A DNA stretch of 64,000 nt from Acarospora socialis (GCA_025617375.2 JAMYGW020000011.1:1054001-1118000), one strand, 5' to 3'; shown: positions 12,256 through 24,640, counted from the first letter of the stretch. Translations and numbers: made by a program. The notes: a model not told the origin generated them from the letters alone.

Positions 12256-15200
12256 CTTACACTGAACTAGCTATGCTAAGCAGAACTTCTCTTCAGTTCA
12301 TATTTTAGAAAATTTTACAAGAATGAAAATCTAAGTTCATAATGTTCTTTGTATGAAAGTAAATTAGATGTAAAAGTTGAGTGAATAAGATATAAGATGA
12401 ATGATTTCACTTTTAGTCATAAAGAACACTGATCATAAATCAAAACTGACTTAGATAACTGTTACACACAATTCATTTGACAGTTTCATAAATCAGCTCT
12501 TTGATAAACAGAAGTTAAAAATTCTTTTTTTCTTTCTTTCTGAATAATAAGCAGCTATGAATTCTTTTTAATTTTACATATCAACAATATATATTGTGAA
12601 GTTTCTGCTTTCTTATTACACAAATAGTTGATAGAGAAAATTTTGAGAATCTTGATCTTGTAAAGAAAGTAATTGTAATTAACACATCTTATATAAAACT
12701 GAATTAATTCTGAACTTTCAGTCTTTCTCAGTCTCTAATGAAGCTGAAGAACTTTTTTGAAGAATAATTTAATAATTTAATTTCATTTTTTGATTTTTTC
12801 TTTCTGATTAGTGTCATATTATCTTTGAATTTATGTATTTTGTACAGTTTTCTTTAAGTTAATTTTCTTCATTAATTTCACTGAGAAGTAAGTAACTGTC
12901 ACACTTATCATAAATTAATAAACTTTCTGCTTAATTCTTTTTCTGATGAGATTGTAAATTTTGTTTTTTATTTCTGCAAAAATTATGCTCTTTATATGAG
13001 TGATATAGATTTGCACTCTATCATCTAAATATAGATCAAAAAAAATATGTAGATTTTGATTTTCAGAGTGCTGATTGAAGTAACTCAATAAATGTTGACA
13101 ATTATATGAAAACATTTGAACTGAGTAATTTTAATTGCACTGACAATCTTCTTTATGTGATGATTCTTGATAAATATATGTCAGATATATGCTTCATAAG
13201 TCATTGTTAATTAAATGACTATTGTGTAGATCTGTCAAAATTGTATAAAAGAAGTTTCTCAAATGAATACTGCTATTCTGATTAGCACTTCTGTCTGTTT
13301 GATCATCTTGTTTTGAAGAATCTTGATATGAGTAATTCATTTGAGTTTAGAGTCAAATTAAATTTCTAAGATTCTTACACTTAAAAAAGAAATCAATTCA
13401 TTGTTTTGAATTCATACAACTGTCTATATGTTGAATTTGATTCTGATTTTGAAGAAGTGAATTATTTTATATTTGTAAGAAACAAATCTAACTTCATGTT
13501 GTATAACTTAACTTTTATATTCTCTATGAATTCTTTTCAATTTAATGCAGTTAATCTCAGTGAACAGTCTGTACAAAAGAATGTTGATATTATTAACAAA
13601 GTTAATTATCAAAATTTTTTCTTTTAATCAATTACATCACTTCAGCAGATCTGCATTGTAGAATAAAAAGAAAATAAATGATAAAAAAAAGTTTTATGAA
13701 ACTTCAGTCTTCACAGAGAAGCAAGTTGTTTTCTATTCTTATATAATCAATAAGATGATTTAATTGTGAAGAAAGTTCTGAACTCATCATACAACTCAAT
13801 AAAACATTTATTTCTTTTGCAAGTTGTTCAGAAGTCAAGTTAAATTCATTATATCAAAAATTTTTACTATGTTCATTGACAGAAGAATAACAACATACTT
13901 TTTACTGTCTCAAATTATACAAATCTGACTTATCAACAAATTCAGTGCAGTTTCTGTAAATTATTCTGTTCTATATCTTATCTGATCTTTAGAAAGAAAA
14001 TTGTTGTCTTTTATAATTTATTTAATTTATATAATCAACAAAGTCTTCATAATCTTTCTCATTATGTTCAGCAGAACAATTAATCTTTATAATTTAACTT
14101 CTTTGTAGAATTGCTTTTCTGACTTGTGTAACACTATTATACAAGCTTTTTTGTATTTTTCAGAAAGAAAGTTTAGTTTTTATTTTGTATTGATGAGATT
14201 GACTATTGTTGAAACAAGTTTGAGTTTCATTGCTTTGAGAAAGCAGTATGAAATGCTGTCTAATTTTAAAATATTGTGAAATACTTTTATACAAAGAATT
14301 GCAGAAATCTTCTCAACATTACTTAAGTTAAAGATAAATATAAATTGAATAAAGATTTTCAAATCAATAAATCTGTTCTTCTGTGAAGATCAAAATACTT
14401 TGATATTTAAAATATTTTGAAAATTAATTATCATCTTGAAATAAAATTTTCTTCTGAAAATCTCAGCTTTTTTATTTAGAGTGTGAATTTCTTTATATGT
14501 TGTACAAATTAAAAAAATCATTACTGCAGAATTTAAATCTTCTTTTTTCATTTTAATCAAAATTCAAAGTTTATTTTTCTCTGTTATCTCATTGATCACA
14601 TTGTAAAAGTGTATAATTTTTGTTTTTACAATCAGATTTCTTTTAATTTTATCTTTCATTTTAATTAACTTTCATACTTCTTTCATACAAATTATTCTTG
14701 CTTATTATTTTGTTCTTCTTTTTTATCTGACTATCTCATCAATTGTATTTGTTCATTAAATTTCTTTTTAATTCAAGATCTTGTGCATAGAAACTGAGTT
14801 GCTGATTAATGTCTTAATGAAATTGACAAAATACTCTGTGTATTATATAATTTCAGTTTTTGTTGATAGATCTTAATTTGTTTAAAGATGTTGAGTTTTA
14901 ATTAGTATAATCTCTTGATTCATCTTCTTTCAGTATTTTATCTTGTTTTAAATGATTTATATAATCTTAAGATTGAAAATCACTGAGATTGAAAGATAAT
15001 CTGAATCATAATTCATGTTCTTTTTAATAAAGTATTCTTTCAGCTGATCTGCAAACATTCAACTGACAAAAATTAAATCTATTATGCTGAAAATTTTCTG
15101 AATATATTAAGTAAAGATTTCTGATGTATTCAATAAAGAAAGATTGTATGATGTGACTGTCTTAACAAGAACTTCTTTTATGTTGTGAATACTTAAGTTG

Positions 15201-17043
15201 AAAAATTCACTTCACAATGAATAATGTAGATTGAAGTTTTTTAAAATTATGTGTTTACTTTCTTTTTGTATAAGTGTTGACAGAAGAAAAATAGAAAAGA
15301 AATAGTCAGTATTTATGTGACTTTCTGAAAACTGCAAATAAATATTGTATATTCAGAGAGTTCTGCTGTTTGTATGAAGACAAAATATATATAAGTTGAA
15401 AATAAAAAAGTTCACTGATCAAATGCTGAAATCAAGTCTTTTGTTAATTAGAAAATAACTTCATTGTGAAATCAGATTATGTTGTAAGATGAAAGAAGTA
15501 ATTTTGAAGTTGTAAAATGTCAATGTAAAAGAATTTTGTCAGAGTTTCTAAATTATCAAAATATCATATAATTAAATTGTTTTGTTAGTCAAAAGAAAGA
15601 TTATCATCTTGTTTTTGTTTTTCTGCACATTATATTGCAGAATGAACAGTTTATTCATTAACTTATGACTGAGAAAGTATTTCTGTAATTGTAAAATTTG
15701 TATAATCAGCTGTCAGTGTCTTAAATGATCTTTTTCTTTTTCTTTTCAAAATTAAAAAAAAGTTATTATCACTGACTGTCATAACTGAACTTAAAAACTG
15801 AAAAATAAAACTGACATTTTCATAAGAGAATGTTCTGAATGAAATGTTCAGTGAGATTTTGAGAAAAAGATCTTTGATTGAAATTTAAAAATATGTGAAT
15901 TATACAAAATAAATTTGTCTTACTTTCTTCACTTTCTTCACTCTTTCTAAACAATGTCTGATTTATATAGAGTGATTTTTGCTTTTCTTTTCACATAATG
16001 CACATTAGATCTTCAAAGAATTCTTTTTTTTAATGTAATTCTCAATTATGTGATCTAATGCTGCACAGAAGTTATATTGTATGATTTTTTTGCAGTACTT
16101 GATTATGTAATTTTTGTACTACTGACATTTGAAGCATTAAATGACAATACAGTTTTTAGAAAAGATTTTGTAATCATGAAGCTCAAAGTTAAGAAGAAGA
16201 TCATTTTGCAGAAGATAGTTTGTTTATTTAGCTTTTGCAATCTTAATGTGAAGTGATTTAAAGCAATATTTTCATATAATTATCTTCTTAAATCATTCTA
16301 CTCATAGAATCTTCATTTATTTTTTAAGTTGTAAATTTTGCATGTAAAGAATCTCTATTGTTTTAGCTTAATTTTTGTTGTTTATGAAGATAATTTAAAT
16401 TTTATAAATCATGATAATGTACTTCTGCTGCTTAATTCTGATGTTGAATTTAAAAATCTGTATAACTTTCTTTCTTTTTTTTCAGACTGTTTTGTTCTTT
16501 TTCTTTTTAAAGATGAAAATCACATCATCACTGAGTAAATATCTAACAATTATCATTATTTCTAAAGTTTCTATCTCTTTCTGTACATCTTATATGATAT
16601 TTTGCTTTATTTTTACTCTTTGTGTTTCTGTCTTTATTTTTGATTTGATTATTATTTCTTAATAATTTTTTTAAGATACTGATAAAACTCTTAACTCAAG
16701 ACTTTTAGAGCTGACTGTTGCTGCTATATATATTTGTGAAGAAGTGAGAACTTTAATGAGTTTTCATACAATGTTTGTAAGATTTTTAATATACTTCTTG
16801 ATCTCTCAAAAATTAATGTTCAGTATATTTTTCTTTTCTTTCTTCACAGTTATTCTGATCAATTTTTAGATCTTTTTTATTTTAATTAAATCATTATTAA
16901 TTTGTACAAAGAAGTTTAGAGTGCTGATTATCTTTAAAAGACTTTGAGAGAGATAAAAAAGATTGACTTTTTGTTTACACAAGATTTCACTGCAATACAT
17001 TTCTTCTGATTCTTCATCATCTTTTGTTATTGTATGATTTTTT
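12230..17043 (-). mobile_element. Tad/I-like LINE, copy 2 (near full length)
   Basis: The most complete LINE in the window, about 4.8 kb on the minus strand. Its 3' end carries a (TTA)n tail on the plus strand (about 12230-12255), as in many I/Tad-type LINEs. Read from 17043 leftwards: an ORF1-like region; CCHC zinc-knuckle sequence near 16150-16010; an endonuclease from about 15640 (ILQYNVQK-like start) to about 15000 (SDH-type end); a linker; and RT from about 14362 to 13100. The RT has recognisable Tad-like blocks around ETALNLL, LLSMNIVKIFD and, further on, an LWNPHI-like thumb region. It has many stop codons and cannot be active. No clear target-site duplication was found. Confidence 0.75.
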
Positions 17044-17116
17044 TCACTGTCTATTTAAACTTAAAGAGTTTTGTTTAATGAGCTTGAGTTGTTATCAAAG
17101 TGAATGTGACTTTAGA

Positions 17117-19980
17117 TCATTAAAATATTTGTTAAATTCAATGAAGAATATAAAGTCAAGAACATTTTAAAAAGAAAAATAATTAAAGAAAAAGTTCACT
17201 ATCTCATTAAATAACATTAAATAAAAAGAATATAATATCTTGAAGAATATCTGAGAACTTAAACAAATTTTATAAACTGTGTAAGAACACTTCAGCATTT
17301 TGAAAAAAGATAATGATAAATTTTTAAAAGAATAATAATATTCATCAACAAGCTATTGCATGTATTACTTAATTAAAGAATTTTTTTCATTCTCTGTTTT
17401 ATTATTATTGCTATTAAGCTCAGCAGCAAGACAGTTGATTTTCTTTGATGTTTGATAATTAACAAGATTAAAAATCTTTTAAAGATGAATCATCTTTGCA
17501 GAGAGCACTGTCAGTTTATTATTTGTTTTATTTATTTATTTTTGAAAAAAAAGACAAGTCTTGTCAAGAGACTTTTACATCATCACAATACAAAAATGAT
17601 TACAATGAATATACTTGTCACACTTTGATCACTCTTCAGTTATAGTAAAACAATTAAAATCATGAGTAATACAGAACTTGTAAGAAAAGAGAATAAGAAT
17701 GTTATTTAGTTGAATTTCTTTTGCAAATCATACATAATTTTCACTTTCAAAAATCTGTTATAATCATATCAAAAGAAGTATGATGTGAACTGACTTGTAT
17801 ATTGAAAGAGTATTTGACAGATGATCTATTAGAAACAAGTCATGTAACAGCTTGATGACTTAATCAGTTGAGTGATTGACTTGACTGATTGACTGATTGA
17901 GTGATTAACTTGATGTGTGAAGACATTGAGTTCATAGTATATAAAAAGAATTGTTTTTCTTATGAAAATGATCATGTTTAATTCTCTAAGTTATTCAATC
18001 ATAGCTATTAATTTATCAACAATGAGTCTGAGTAATCTTTATATCAACAAGTCAAATCTCTAGCTCTACATTACTGAGAAATCTCAGTACTAAAATGTAA
18101 CACTTTAAATATTCTTACAGTATAAAGATAACTACTCAATAGAAGAATGTCTTCACTACTTTATTAGTAGTAAGTCAAATTGAAGTCACTCAGCATACAT
18201 ATATAACTATTAATACATTTAAGATCAAGATATCTGACAACTTCATTGAAGAGCATAAGAAGCTTTGATTCTTTCTAGCTCAACTGAAATTGTATATTGA
18301 ATTTAATGTATACAAGTTTTTCAACAAAGCAGACAAGATTCTGTTCACAACATTCTATCTTAGAAATATGATCTTTAATTGAGTTAACTCAAGTCTTAAA
18401 AAATTTCTCAACATGACTTCTAAAGAAAAGCAAAAAGATACTGAGTTTATGTTTAACAGCTTTGCAAGATTCAAAGAAGAGATAAGAAAAGTTTTTAAAA
18501 TAATAAATGAAAAACACACAGTTAAACAACATATTCATATTTTACAACAGAATGAATTAACAGCACAATATACAGCAAAATTTCAGAGAATTGCAGTTCT
18601 GACAAAATGAAATGACAATGTTCTGAACTTTCAGTTCTATTGAGAACTGAAGAATTTTATTAAGAATAAAATAGTCAGATTTAACTGATCTGATGAGTTG
18701 CAGAAAATTATTAACATAATGATTAGTGTAAACAGTTATACATGAAAGAGACAACAACAAAAGAAGAAATTTCAATTCAAAGAACTTGTATTTGAATATG
18801 CTCAGAGAAATACATATAAGAAATTGTTACAGATGCAATATTTGAATTCTATGAATCTTAACATAATTAAGAAGTATCATCAAAATTCAGAACATAACAG
18901 ACAAACAAAGTTTAAACATTAGACAGAGCAATTTAATAAGTCTCAACAGCAATGCAAAACACACAAGTACTATAACTATAAAAAGTTCAGACATCTAACA
19001 AGATCATGTTAGAATTCTCAATGAGAGAGAAAGAACTGAAAACAACAAATACACAAATAATGCACAACTTTCTGAGCTAAACAACATGCTATAATAATAT
19101 GTGTTGAACATATATAAGCAGTAAAAATAAAGTCAAATAATACTTACAGAAGCTTAAAAAGAGATGAGCTGATTATAACATAATAAGTTAATTAAAGCTG
19201 AAAGAATTAACTATTTTAGAACAAACTGACATCAAAAAAGTCAATGATCATGAAACTCAGAAGATTCATTATCTTAAGTTAGATACTGAGTTGAAGATAC
19301 TTGAAGATGACTTTATTCTCATAAAGTTCTACTTCAGCAACAATAGTGAGACAGAGAATGACAAAGATGCAAGAAAAGAATATCATTACAAATGAAAAAG
19401 CTTAAACAAATAACATAATTCAGAAAGACACTCAGCAGAAAGATACTCTGATTTGAAAGAAACAGATTTCAACATTAAATGATTGATTGTGAATCAGACT
19501 GCAGCTAGATATGCTGCACATCTCATTAAAGAATAAAAGTAAGTCAAAATCAAGACAGAAAATCTTGACATCTTGTTAGAAACTGTGATTCTGCAAGAAG
19601 ATGTATCAAAAAAATTGATATAATGAACAAAGTTACATAAGATCAGAATTGATCTATCTTTAAAATACATCATGAGAAATAATGATCTGTGAACTTACTC
19701 AGATAAATATATACTCAAAGAATTTCTGAACTGAATTAAGAGATTACAAGATCAATTGCAAATGAAGTACAATCAGTATGAAACACAACTACATTCAGAA
19801 AGATATATACAGAAATACAGAAAAGAATATATTGATCTACTTGTTTTAAAAAAAGAATCAGTGTAATTTAAAAAAACTCTGAAGAAGAAGCAGTAACACA
19901 GTAAAATCAAAAAACTGCAAGCTTTCTCAACAAGATTAAAGAGCAAGAAGCTACATGAGTCTCAAGAATGTAAACTGTTT
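17117..19980 (+). mobile_element. Gypsy fossil E: 3' internal end - LTR - gag, plus strand
   Basis: Plus-strand sequence of the chromovirus family. 17117-17755 matches the chromodomain and 3' untranslated part of copy C (about 40631-41326). A 347 bp LTR follows at 17756-18102, and gag-like sequence runs from 18103 to about 19980, including a zinc-knuckle zone near 18960-19020. The gag part stops matching copy C at about 19970. The order (end of one element, LTR, start of an element in the same orientation) is a tandem-type junction with one shared LTR. The copy is broken and incomplete on both sides. Confidence 0.7.
17756..18102 (+). repeat. LTR shared by the two halves of fossil E
   Basis: 347 bp from TGTTATA at 17756 to TGTAACA at 18102. 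It contains a short imperfect tandem tract (gattgact/gattgagt units, about 17870-17905) in the place where the LTRs of copies C and D carry caagct-type repeats. The TATA-like region and the tttcttatgaaaa block are in the expected order. Confidence 0.75.
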
Positions 19981-20679
19981 ACTGTTGTGTCATTATGTTT
20001 TTGACTCATCATCACATTGTTGTATTAATGTACTATATTCTGCTGTACATTCTTCAGATATATTAGTTCTTCTGTTATGTTTATTTTAATATAATTATTA
20101 CAGTTGTGTGACTTTTCAGAATGTATGAAGTGCTTCTTAGATTTATAAAAAACATTTATAAGTATTTATACTTCACAGCATATAACATAATATGAAGATC
20201 TTCATGTAACACAGAAAGCTTTTTCAATTTATGTCTCAGTACTTTTAAGTCTCATTTTGTATTGAAGTACTTCATTAAAAAATGATTGACATTTATTTAT
20301 AATCTAGAACTATACTTTATTCAATGATGCACAGTTAAACTGTGTGTTAAGTTGTAAGAAAAAATAATAGAAACTTGTACATTCTCTGAATCTGATATTC
20401 TCAATGATAAATATACACACTCTATAGACAACTTCTCATCTGTCAGCTCTGTCTCAATGATATTTTGTGAAAAGTATAGATTTACTCTTGTCAGCAAATA
20501 TTGCATCTCAAATCTTGATGACATACTTCAAACAGAATATAGATGTTATGAATTATCTGATGTGCTTTTCAGTGAATGTATCTTCTTTATCTTGCTGTTA
20601 CTGATGTCACATTGTGGCTCATCTTGCTATGAAGCTTATTTCTTACCTATATCTAGCTGATTTCATAGCTTAGAAAATA
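19981..20679. other. Unassigned AT-rich stretch
   Basis: About 700 bp after the end of the gag homology and before the small inverted-repeat element. Open frames of 67 codons exist on both strands (20321-20524 minus; 20457-20660 plus), but neither resembles a family I know. Composition is like the transposon block. It may be a worn DNA transposon or another element's internal region. Confidence 0.4.
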
Positions 20680-20899
20680 AAATAAAAGACTAAGTTAGTT
20701 CATGCAACTGCATAAAAGACTTTGCTGATCAATATATTACAGTAATTTAAGTTAGTGCTAGGTTGATTAGATTAGAGTAGTTAGGTATCAGGGTTAATCT
20801 TGTAATATATTGAAAAATACTGATTTTTGATGAGCAGATTTTGGTGCAAAATCAGTGAAGTCTTTATGCAGTCACATGAACCAACTTAGTCTTTTTTTC
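20680..20899. mobile_element. MITE-like element with about 44 bp terminal inverted repeats
   Basis: The arms at 20685-20730 and 20851-20894 are inverted copies that share GACTAAGTT-GTTCATG and ACTGCATAAA. A second inner pair (caatatattac at 20730-20740; gtaatatattg at 20802-20812) extends the symmetry, with a 38 bp insert in the right arm. Both sides are flanked by tagaaaata (20671-20679 and 20900-20908), a possible 9 bp target duplication. The element has no coding capacity. It keeps a few GG dinucleotides, so it is less mutated than its surroundings. The superfamily is uncertain; a 9 bp duplication would fit Mutator-like elements. Confidence 0.6.
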
Positions 20900-21216
20900 T
20901 AGAAAATATTATTCTTTGTTCACTTTACACAATGCTCATAGCAGTAGAGCTATCAAAAACAAGTGTGCTTATGTCTTTATTCTGAAGAATGACTAAATCA
21001 TTTAAGATATATGAATGCTGCTTTCAGTTTTGATGCACTGCTTTGAAGTTTGAAAATTTTAATGAGATAACTGCTATACTGGTCAGAACAGGCAGTAAAA
21101 ACAACCTCAAGGCACCACAACCACTGACCCGGCGGCCACCCTAATAAGGTAGACTTATACTACAAGCCTTCTTAATGAATATGTTCTTAATAATAAAGGA
21201 AATTTTCAGCTATAGT

Positions 21217-21302
21217 GCATTGGTAGTTCAGGGGTAGAATTCAAGCTTCCCATACCATGGAGGGCTATGCTTGAGGTCCGAGTTCGAGTCTCGGCCAATG
21301 CA
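21217..21302 (+). tRNA. trnG-CCC: tRNA-Gly (anticodon CCC) with a 15 nt intron
   Basis: A full cloverleaf can be drawn. The acceptor GCATTGG pairs with CCAATGC and has discriminator A. The D arm is GTTC/GAAT around AGGGGTA. The anticodon stem CAAGC/GCTTG encloses loop TTCCCA-T with CCC at 21249-21251. The T arm CCGAG/CTCGG holds TTCGAGT. The 15 nt intron lies at 21253-21267, one base after the anticodon, and contains GGG that can pair with the anticodon, as is usual in fungal pre-tRNAs. A TTTT run at 21307-21310 is a likely Pol III terminator. The A and B boxes are inside the gene. It decodes GGG glycine codons. It sits at the left edge of the gene island, near two small transposons. Confidence 0.92.
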
Positions 21303-21433
21303 AATAATTTTGCATCTTTGTAATTCGAATCGTCACTTTTACTTTTTGGTCTTTGTGAGGGGTCTTACAGATATTGGCACTGCGGATTGCTTTTAGGTTG
21401 TGCCTCATTGAATTGTATATGTGCTATTATATT

Positions 21434-22018
21434 ACATCAATGCGTGCAGAAACCTTGCAGGTGAACGAACCCTCATGACTTTTTTCCAGATGTGACCTCC
21501 CACCATAGAACAACAGCCCACACACATTTGATTTGAGGCTGCAAATTCAGGATCTAGTAGATCTGACTGTGAGGCTGGTCTTGGCAATTGCGTGACAGTG
21601 AACTTATGTAGTATGTGATCACATGAGTTGTTGATGTTTGATGCTGCGTAATGTGTAGTATATGTTTTCAAAATCTTCATATGCCAAGATCCTTGCAGCT
21701 GAGGCTAGGTGACATAGGAGGTGGCAAAGCAATAAGCGGGTATGGGCGAATCTTTGAGGTGTCGGCCTCACTGCCATATTCTGTCACCTAGCCTTAGGCT
21801 ATGACTCTCAGACATGGTTATCTATGAATCTCTCACACAACACACAGTTTCTCATAGCTATCTGTGTGGAAATTGACTGAACTCAGTCAGATCTACTAGA
21901 TCCTGAATTTGCAGCCTCAAATCACATGTGTGTGGGCTGTTGTTCTATGGTGGGAGGTCACATCTGAAAAAAAGTCATGAGGGTTCGTTCATCTGCAAGG
22001 TTTCCGCACACATCAATG
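21434..22018. mobile_element. Non-autonomous DNA transposon with about 127 bp inverted repeats
   Basis: Long near-perfect terminal inverted repeats at 21443-21569 and 21884-22009 enclose about 310 bp. The termini read cgtgcagaaacc on the left and tgtgcggaaacc inverted on the right. The flanks carry acatcaatg on both sides (21434-21442 and 22010-22018), a 9 bp target duplication that suggests a Mutator-like origin; if read as 8 bp (catcaatg) it would suggest hAT. There is no transposase. The middle holds a second, smaller palindromic unit (arms near 21702-21715 and 21781-21796, core aggctaggtgaca). It lies between the tRNA gene and the 3' end of the serine-rich protein gene. Confidence 0.75.
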
Positions 22019-22431
22019 TATAGCACTGTACGTAGGGCTGGGGACTGCACACATGCATTTCACGACTGTGGAGAAAGTTATTGCTGATCTAAACAGAGCA
22101 ATCCAGAAGTCAAGAAAGATCTTCAATGTCAACGCTATCTGTATACGCTAGAAGAACACAAGATGATGCACCCAAGAAGCAAATCGTTAGAGGAACAAGG
22201 TCCTGAATGCAAACTCTTCAGGCTTCGAACTCGGACCTTCTTTCGATCCATAGCAACGTACAGGCATAAAATAAACGAGGCTTGCGAAGTCGTTGAGACA
22301 TGTTATCGTACATTGGTCAAGGTCTTTAGAGGTTACACAAACGAGACATTATCGTGGCGGTCTGCCGTTATAGACATATTGGTCTGGGGTATTTGCGTAG
22401 CTGGATGAAATGAACAAGTTGAGTAAAAGTA
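22019..22431. other. Spacer between the DNA transposon and the serine-rich gene
   Basis: About 410 bp downstream of the minus-strand serine-rich gene. A plus-strand frame open from about 22090 to 22408 (ATG at 22163, 81 codons) overlaps this region antisense to the gene's likely 3' UTR. It matches no family I recognise. The rest holds nothing I can name. Confidence 0.4.
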
Positions 22432-24640
22432 TCAGAGATCCTGCGTGCGAGCGGCGACGACAGCCAAGGCAATCTGTATTTCGTTGCTGTCAGCGTTTGC
22501 GTAGGATTCACGGAGTATTGGATCAGTAACTTACAATAGTGGCGAGGAGTAGAAACCCTACGATGGACATTATCCTGTTCACATTCCGCCACCATCTAGC
22601 ATTTTGGTATCGAGATTCGTCCATAGGACCAAGGTTGTCATCCGCGGCCCGCTCAACATCTGGGGTACCGGTATGCTTCTCTTGACCCACAGCAGGCCTC
22701 GGTGGCAGCGGAAGAAAAGAAGCGATCATCCATGCTGATGCTCTTCAGTGATCTGCTTCATTGACATTCAAGAGGGTCGATGAAACTTACCAAAAGGTAA
22801 CATAAATCCAACAACAAACATAAGAATCTGCAGGTTCCTCCTGCTGAACGGATTGTTTTCAAGTTTCTCGTCGAAACTTGGCGCTTTCCAAACGCTTCTC
22901 CTCACGGGACGTTTATCATGCGGTAATCGCGGTGACCAGATGTCCGACAATCTTCGCCATGGTGGACCCCTGACTTCGACAGTGTCTTCAACCTGCGGCG
23001 CCGGGGCAATCTCCATCGAGCCGCGGCGGGGCATGTCAGGGTCATGGGGACGATTGCGCGGGCGGTGTATGGTCGAAGGAATATTCTCTGCAATAGGAGA
23101 GACGTTCCGAGGTTGAACACCGGTCCCTTCTGATGAGCTAGGGGGACTCGGAAAAGAAATTTGAGAGCCGCGAGCATAGTGGATCCTTTTCGTATATAGT
23201 ATCAGCCGCCTTATTGAACAAATTCGTCACTGTCTCTGTCACCGAGATTACGTACCTTGCCCACGCCGGAATACTATCCCTCAAGAAGCTGCCTCTAGAA
23301 CCTGGCTCTGTTCGTACCTCCCCAGCCTTTAGACTCTTACGCTTAACGGAACTCGAAGAAAGAATGCTCAAAACACCAGATGCCCGTGACCTTAAGGTCT
23401 GGGGTTGTGCGTCCTTAGGATTGTCGTCGTCCTCATTCACCACACGAATCGTGGAGCCAGTACCGTCTCGATTACGCGGGAAAAGTGAGCGCGGTGGTTC
23501 TAGCGCATCCGAGGATCCCAATCGCTCCTCCACAGCATTCGATGGGTTGATACTCCCACGCTCTCCGTATTGCCCCGGATATGAGATTCGCTCATTGCCA
23601 GTCTCGTCCGTTGATTCCGAGTGTACGGTGGAAAGGTGAGGGTTCCAGCGGCGTGGAGCATTTTGCTCATAAGTTCGCGCTGTCCTCTTAGGGATATTGA
23701 TACTAGTGTCCGCCCAGGAGCCTGATACAGCGGGTGCTCGAATGATGGGGTATTGGACATTCGCACCACTGTCGATAGCTGCTTGGATGTCTGCCTGCAA
23801 CGGAACCGATGAAATGCGACGGCCTTCAGGAGGGAAGTATCCCTGAGATGTTGACGGCAAGTGATCGTCGGAGTAATTGACGGCTGGGTTGGATGGTGCA
23901 AAAGGGGCTGAGGCGCTTCGCGCAGACCTCGATGTGGATGGCCTATCTAGAGGTGGAAACGCAGTGTACGATGCGCGACTCGGTCGGTCTGTGGGGCGTG
24001 TGCGTTGTACAGTCCCCGTAGTCGCCGAGGAAGAGATGGATTCCTCAGATGGCTTCGAACTCATTCGGTCTGTAGCGGTGATGTCTGTTAAAGCTGGAGC
24101 GAGTGTCGGCGACTCTGGCAAAGTGGCGCTACATGTCGATGTGAAAGGCTCTTGGATACTCGGTAGCTGTATGATCTCGTCGGAAACTCGTTCTTCCAAG
24201 TCTATACCCAAGTCGGCAGAGGATCTCAGTCTCGTAGGGGACCCCGACGCAGGTGTGATGGTTGAACTATGGTCAGGAGCTGAGGAAGAACCATCGAAAG
24301 TCGAAGGCGATCCAGTGTCGGTCGTATTAGTCCCAGTCTTCGCTATGAGCCTTCGCTTTCCCTTTCCGGTCCGGTTCCCGATACTCGGTGTTGCATGGGT
24401 TTTCGTGGAGATGATCTTGTTTGAAACAGAAGCTTCATTTTCCTCATATCCTAGTCCCGGTCGATAGCTTGGCAACAGAATATGAGACGGCCGAGTCGGG
24501 AATGGGTTACTAGAGTAAATGTGCTCTGAGTCGTCTTTAACAAGCCGTACGGACGGTGGGCTTCGCTCGTTGTTGTCCGAATCGGTTCTTTCATGTAGGG
24601 CTCGTCTCTTTGGAGGATAATGCTTTGGTGAAGAGGTCAT
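22432..24640 (-). CDS. Serine-rich membrane protein of Pezizomycotina
   Basis: Proposed join, minus strand: 24640-23256, 23185-22791, 22734-22535, 22473-22432; 673 residues. The three introns (70, 56 and 61 bp) have GTACGT or GTAAGT donors and AG acceptors, and the phases match. The first about 460 residues are Ser/Thr/Pro/Arg-rich and look disordered. The spliced C-terminal part carries the conserved features of a fungal 'serine-rich protein' family: SIPAWAR, a DIWSPRL motif, a hydrophobic segment ending PFAWMIASFLPLPPRP, then RWWRNVNRIMS and a final membrane segment ending IIALAVVAA. Function is unknown; two C-terminal membrane segments suggest a membrane anchor with a long cytosolic tail. 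The ATG at 24640 opens the longest frame and is followed by KHYPPKRR, a common start in this family. Upstream DNA is purine-rich on the plus strand. Confidence 0.8.

Noticed and set aside
17860-17910. Tandem gattgact repeats considered as a CRISPR-like or satellite array
   Set aside because: Too short and irregular, and located in the variable tract of an LTR.
22163-22408. 81-codon plus-strand ATG frame
   Set aside because: It is antisense to the probable 3' UTR of the serine-rich gene and has no recognisable domain or supporting exon.
23214-24467. Long plus-strand frames within the serine-rich gene
   Set aside because: Antisense shadows of a low-complexity coding region.
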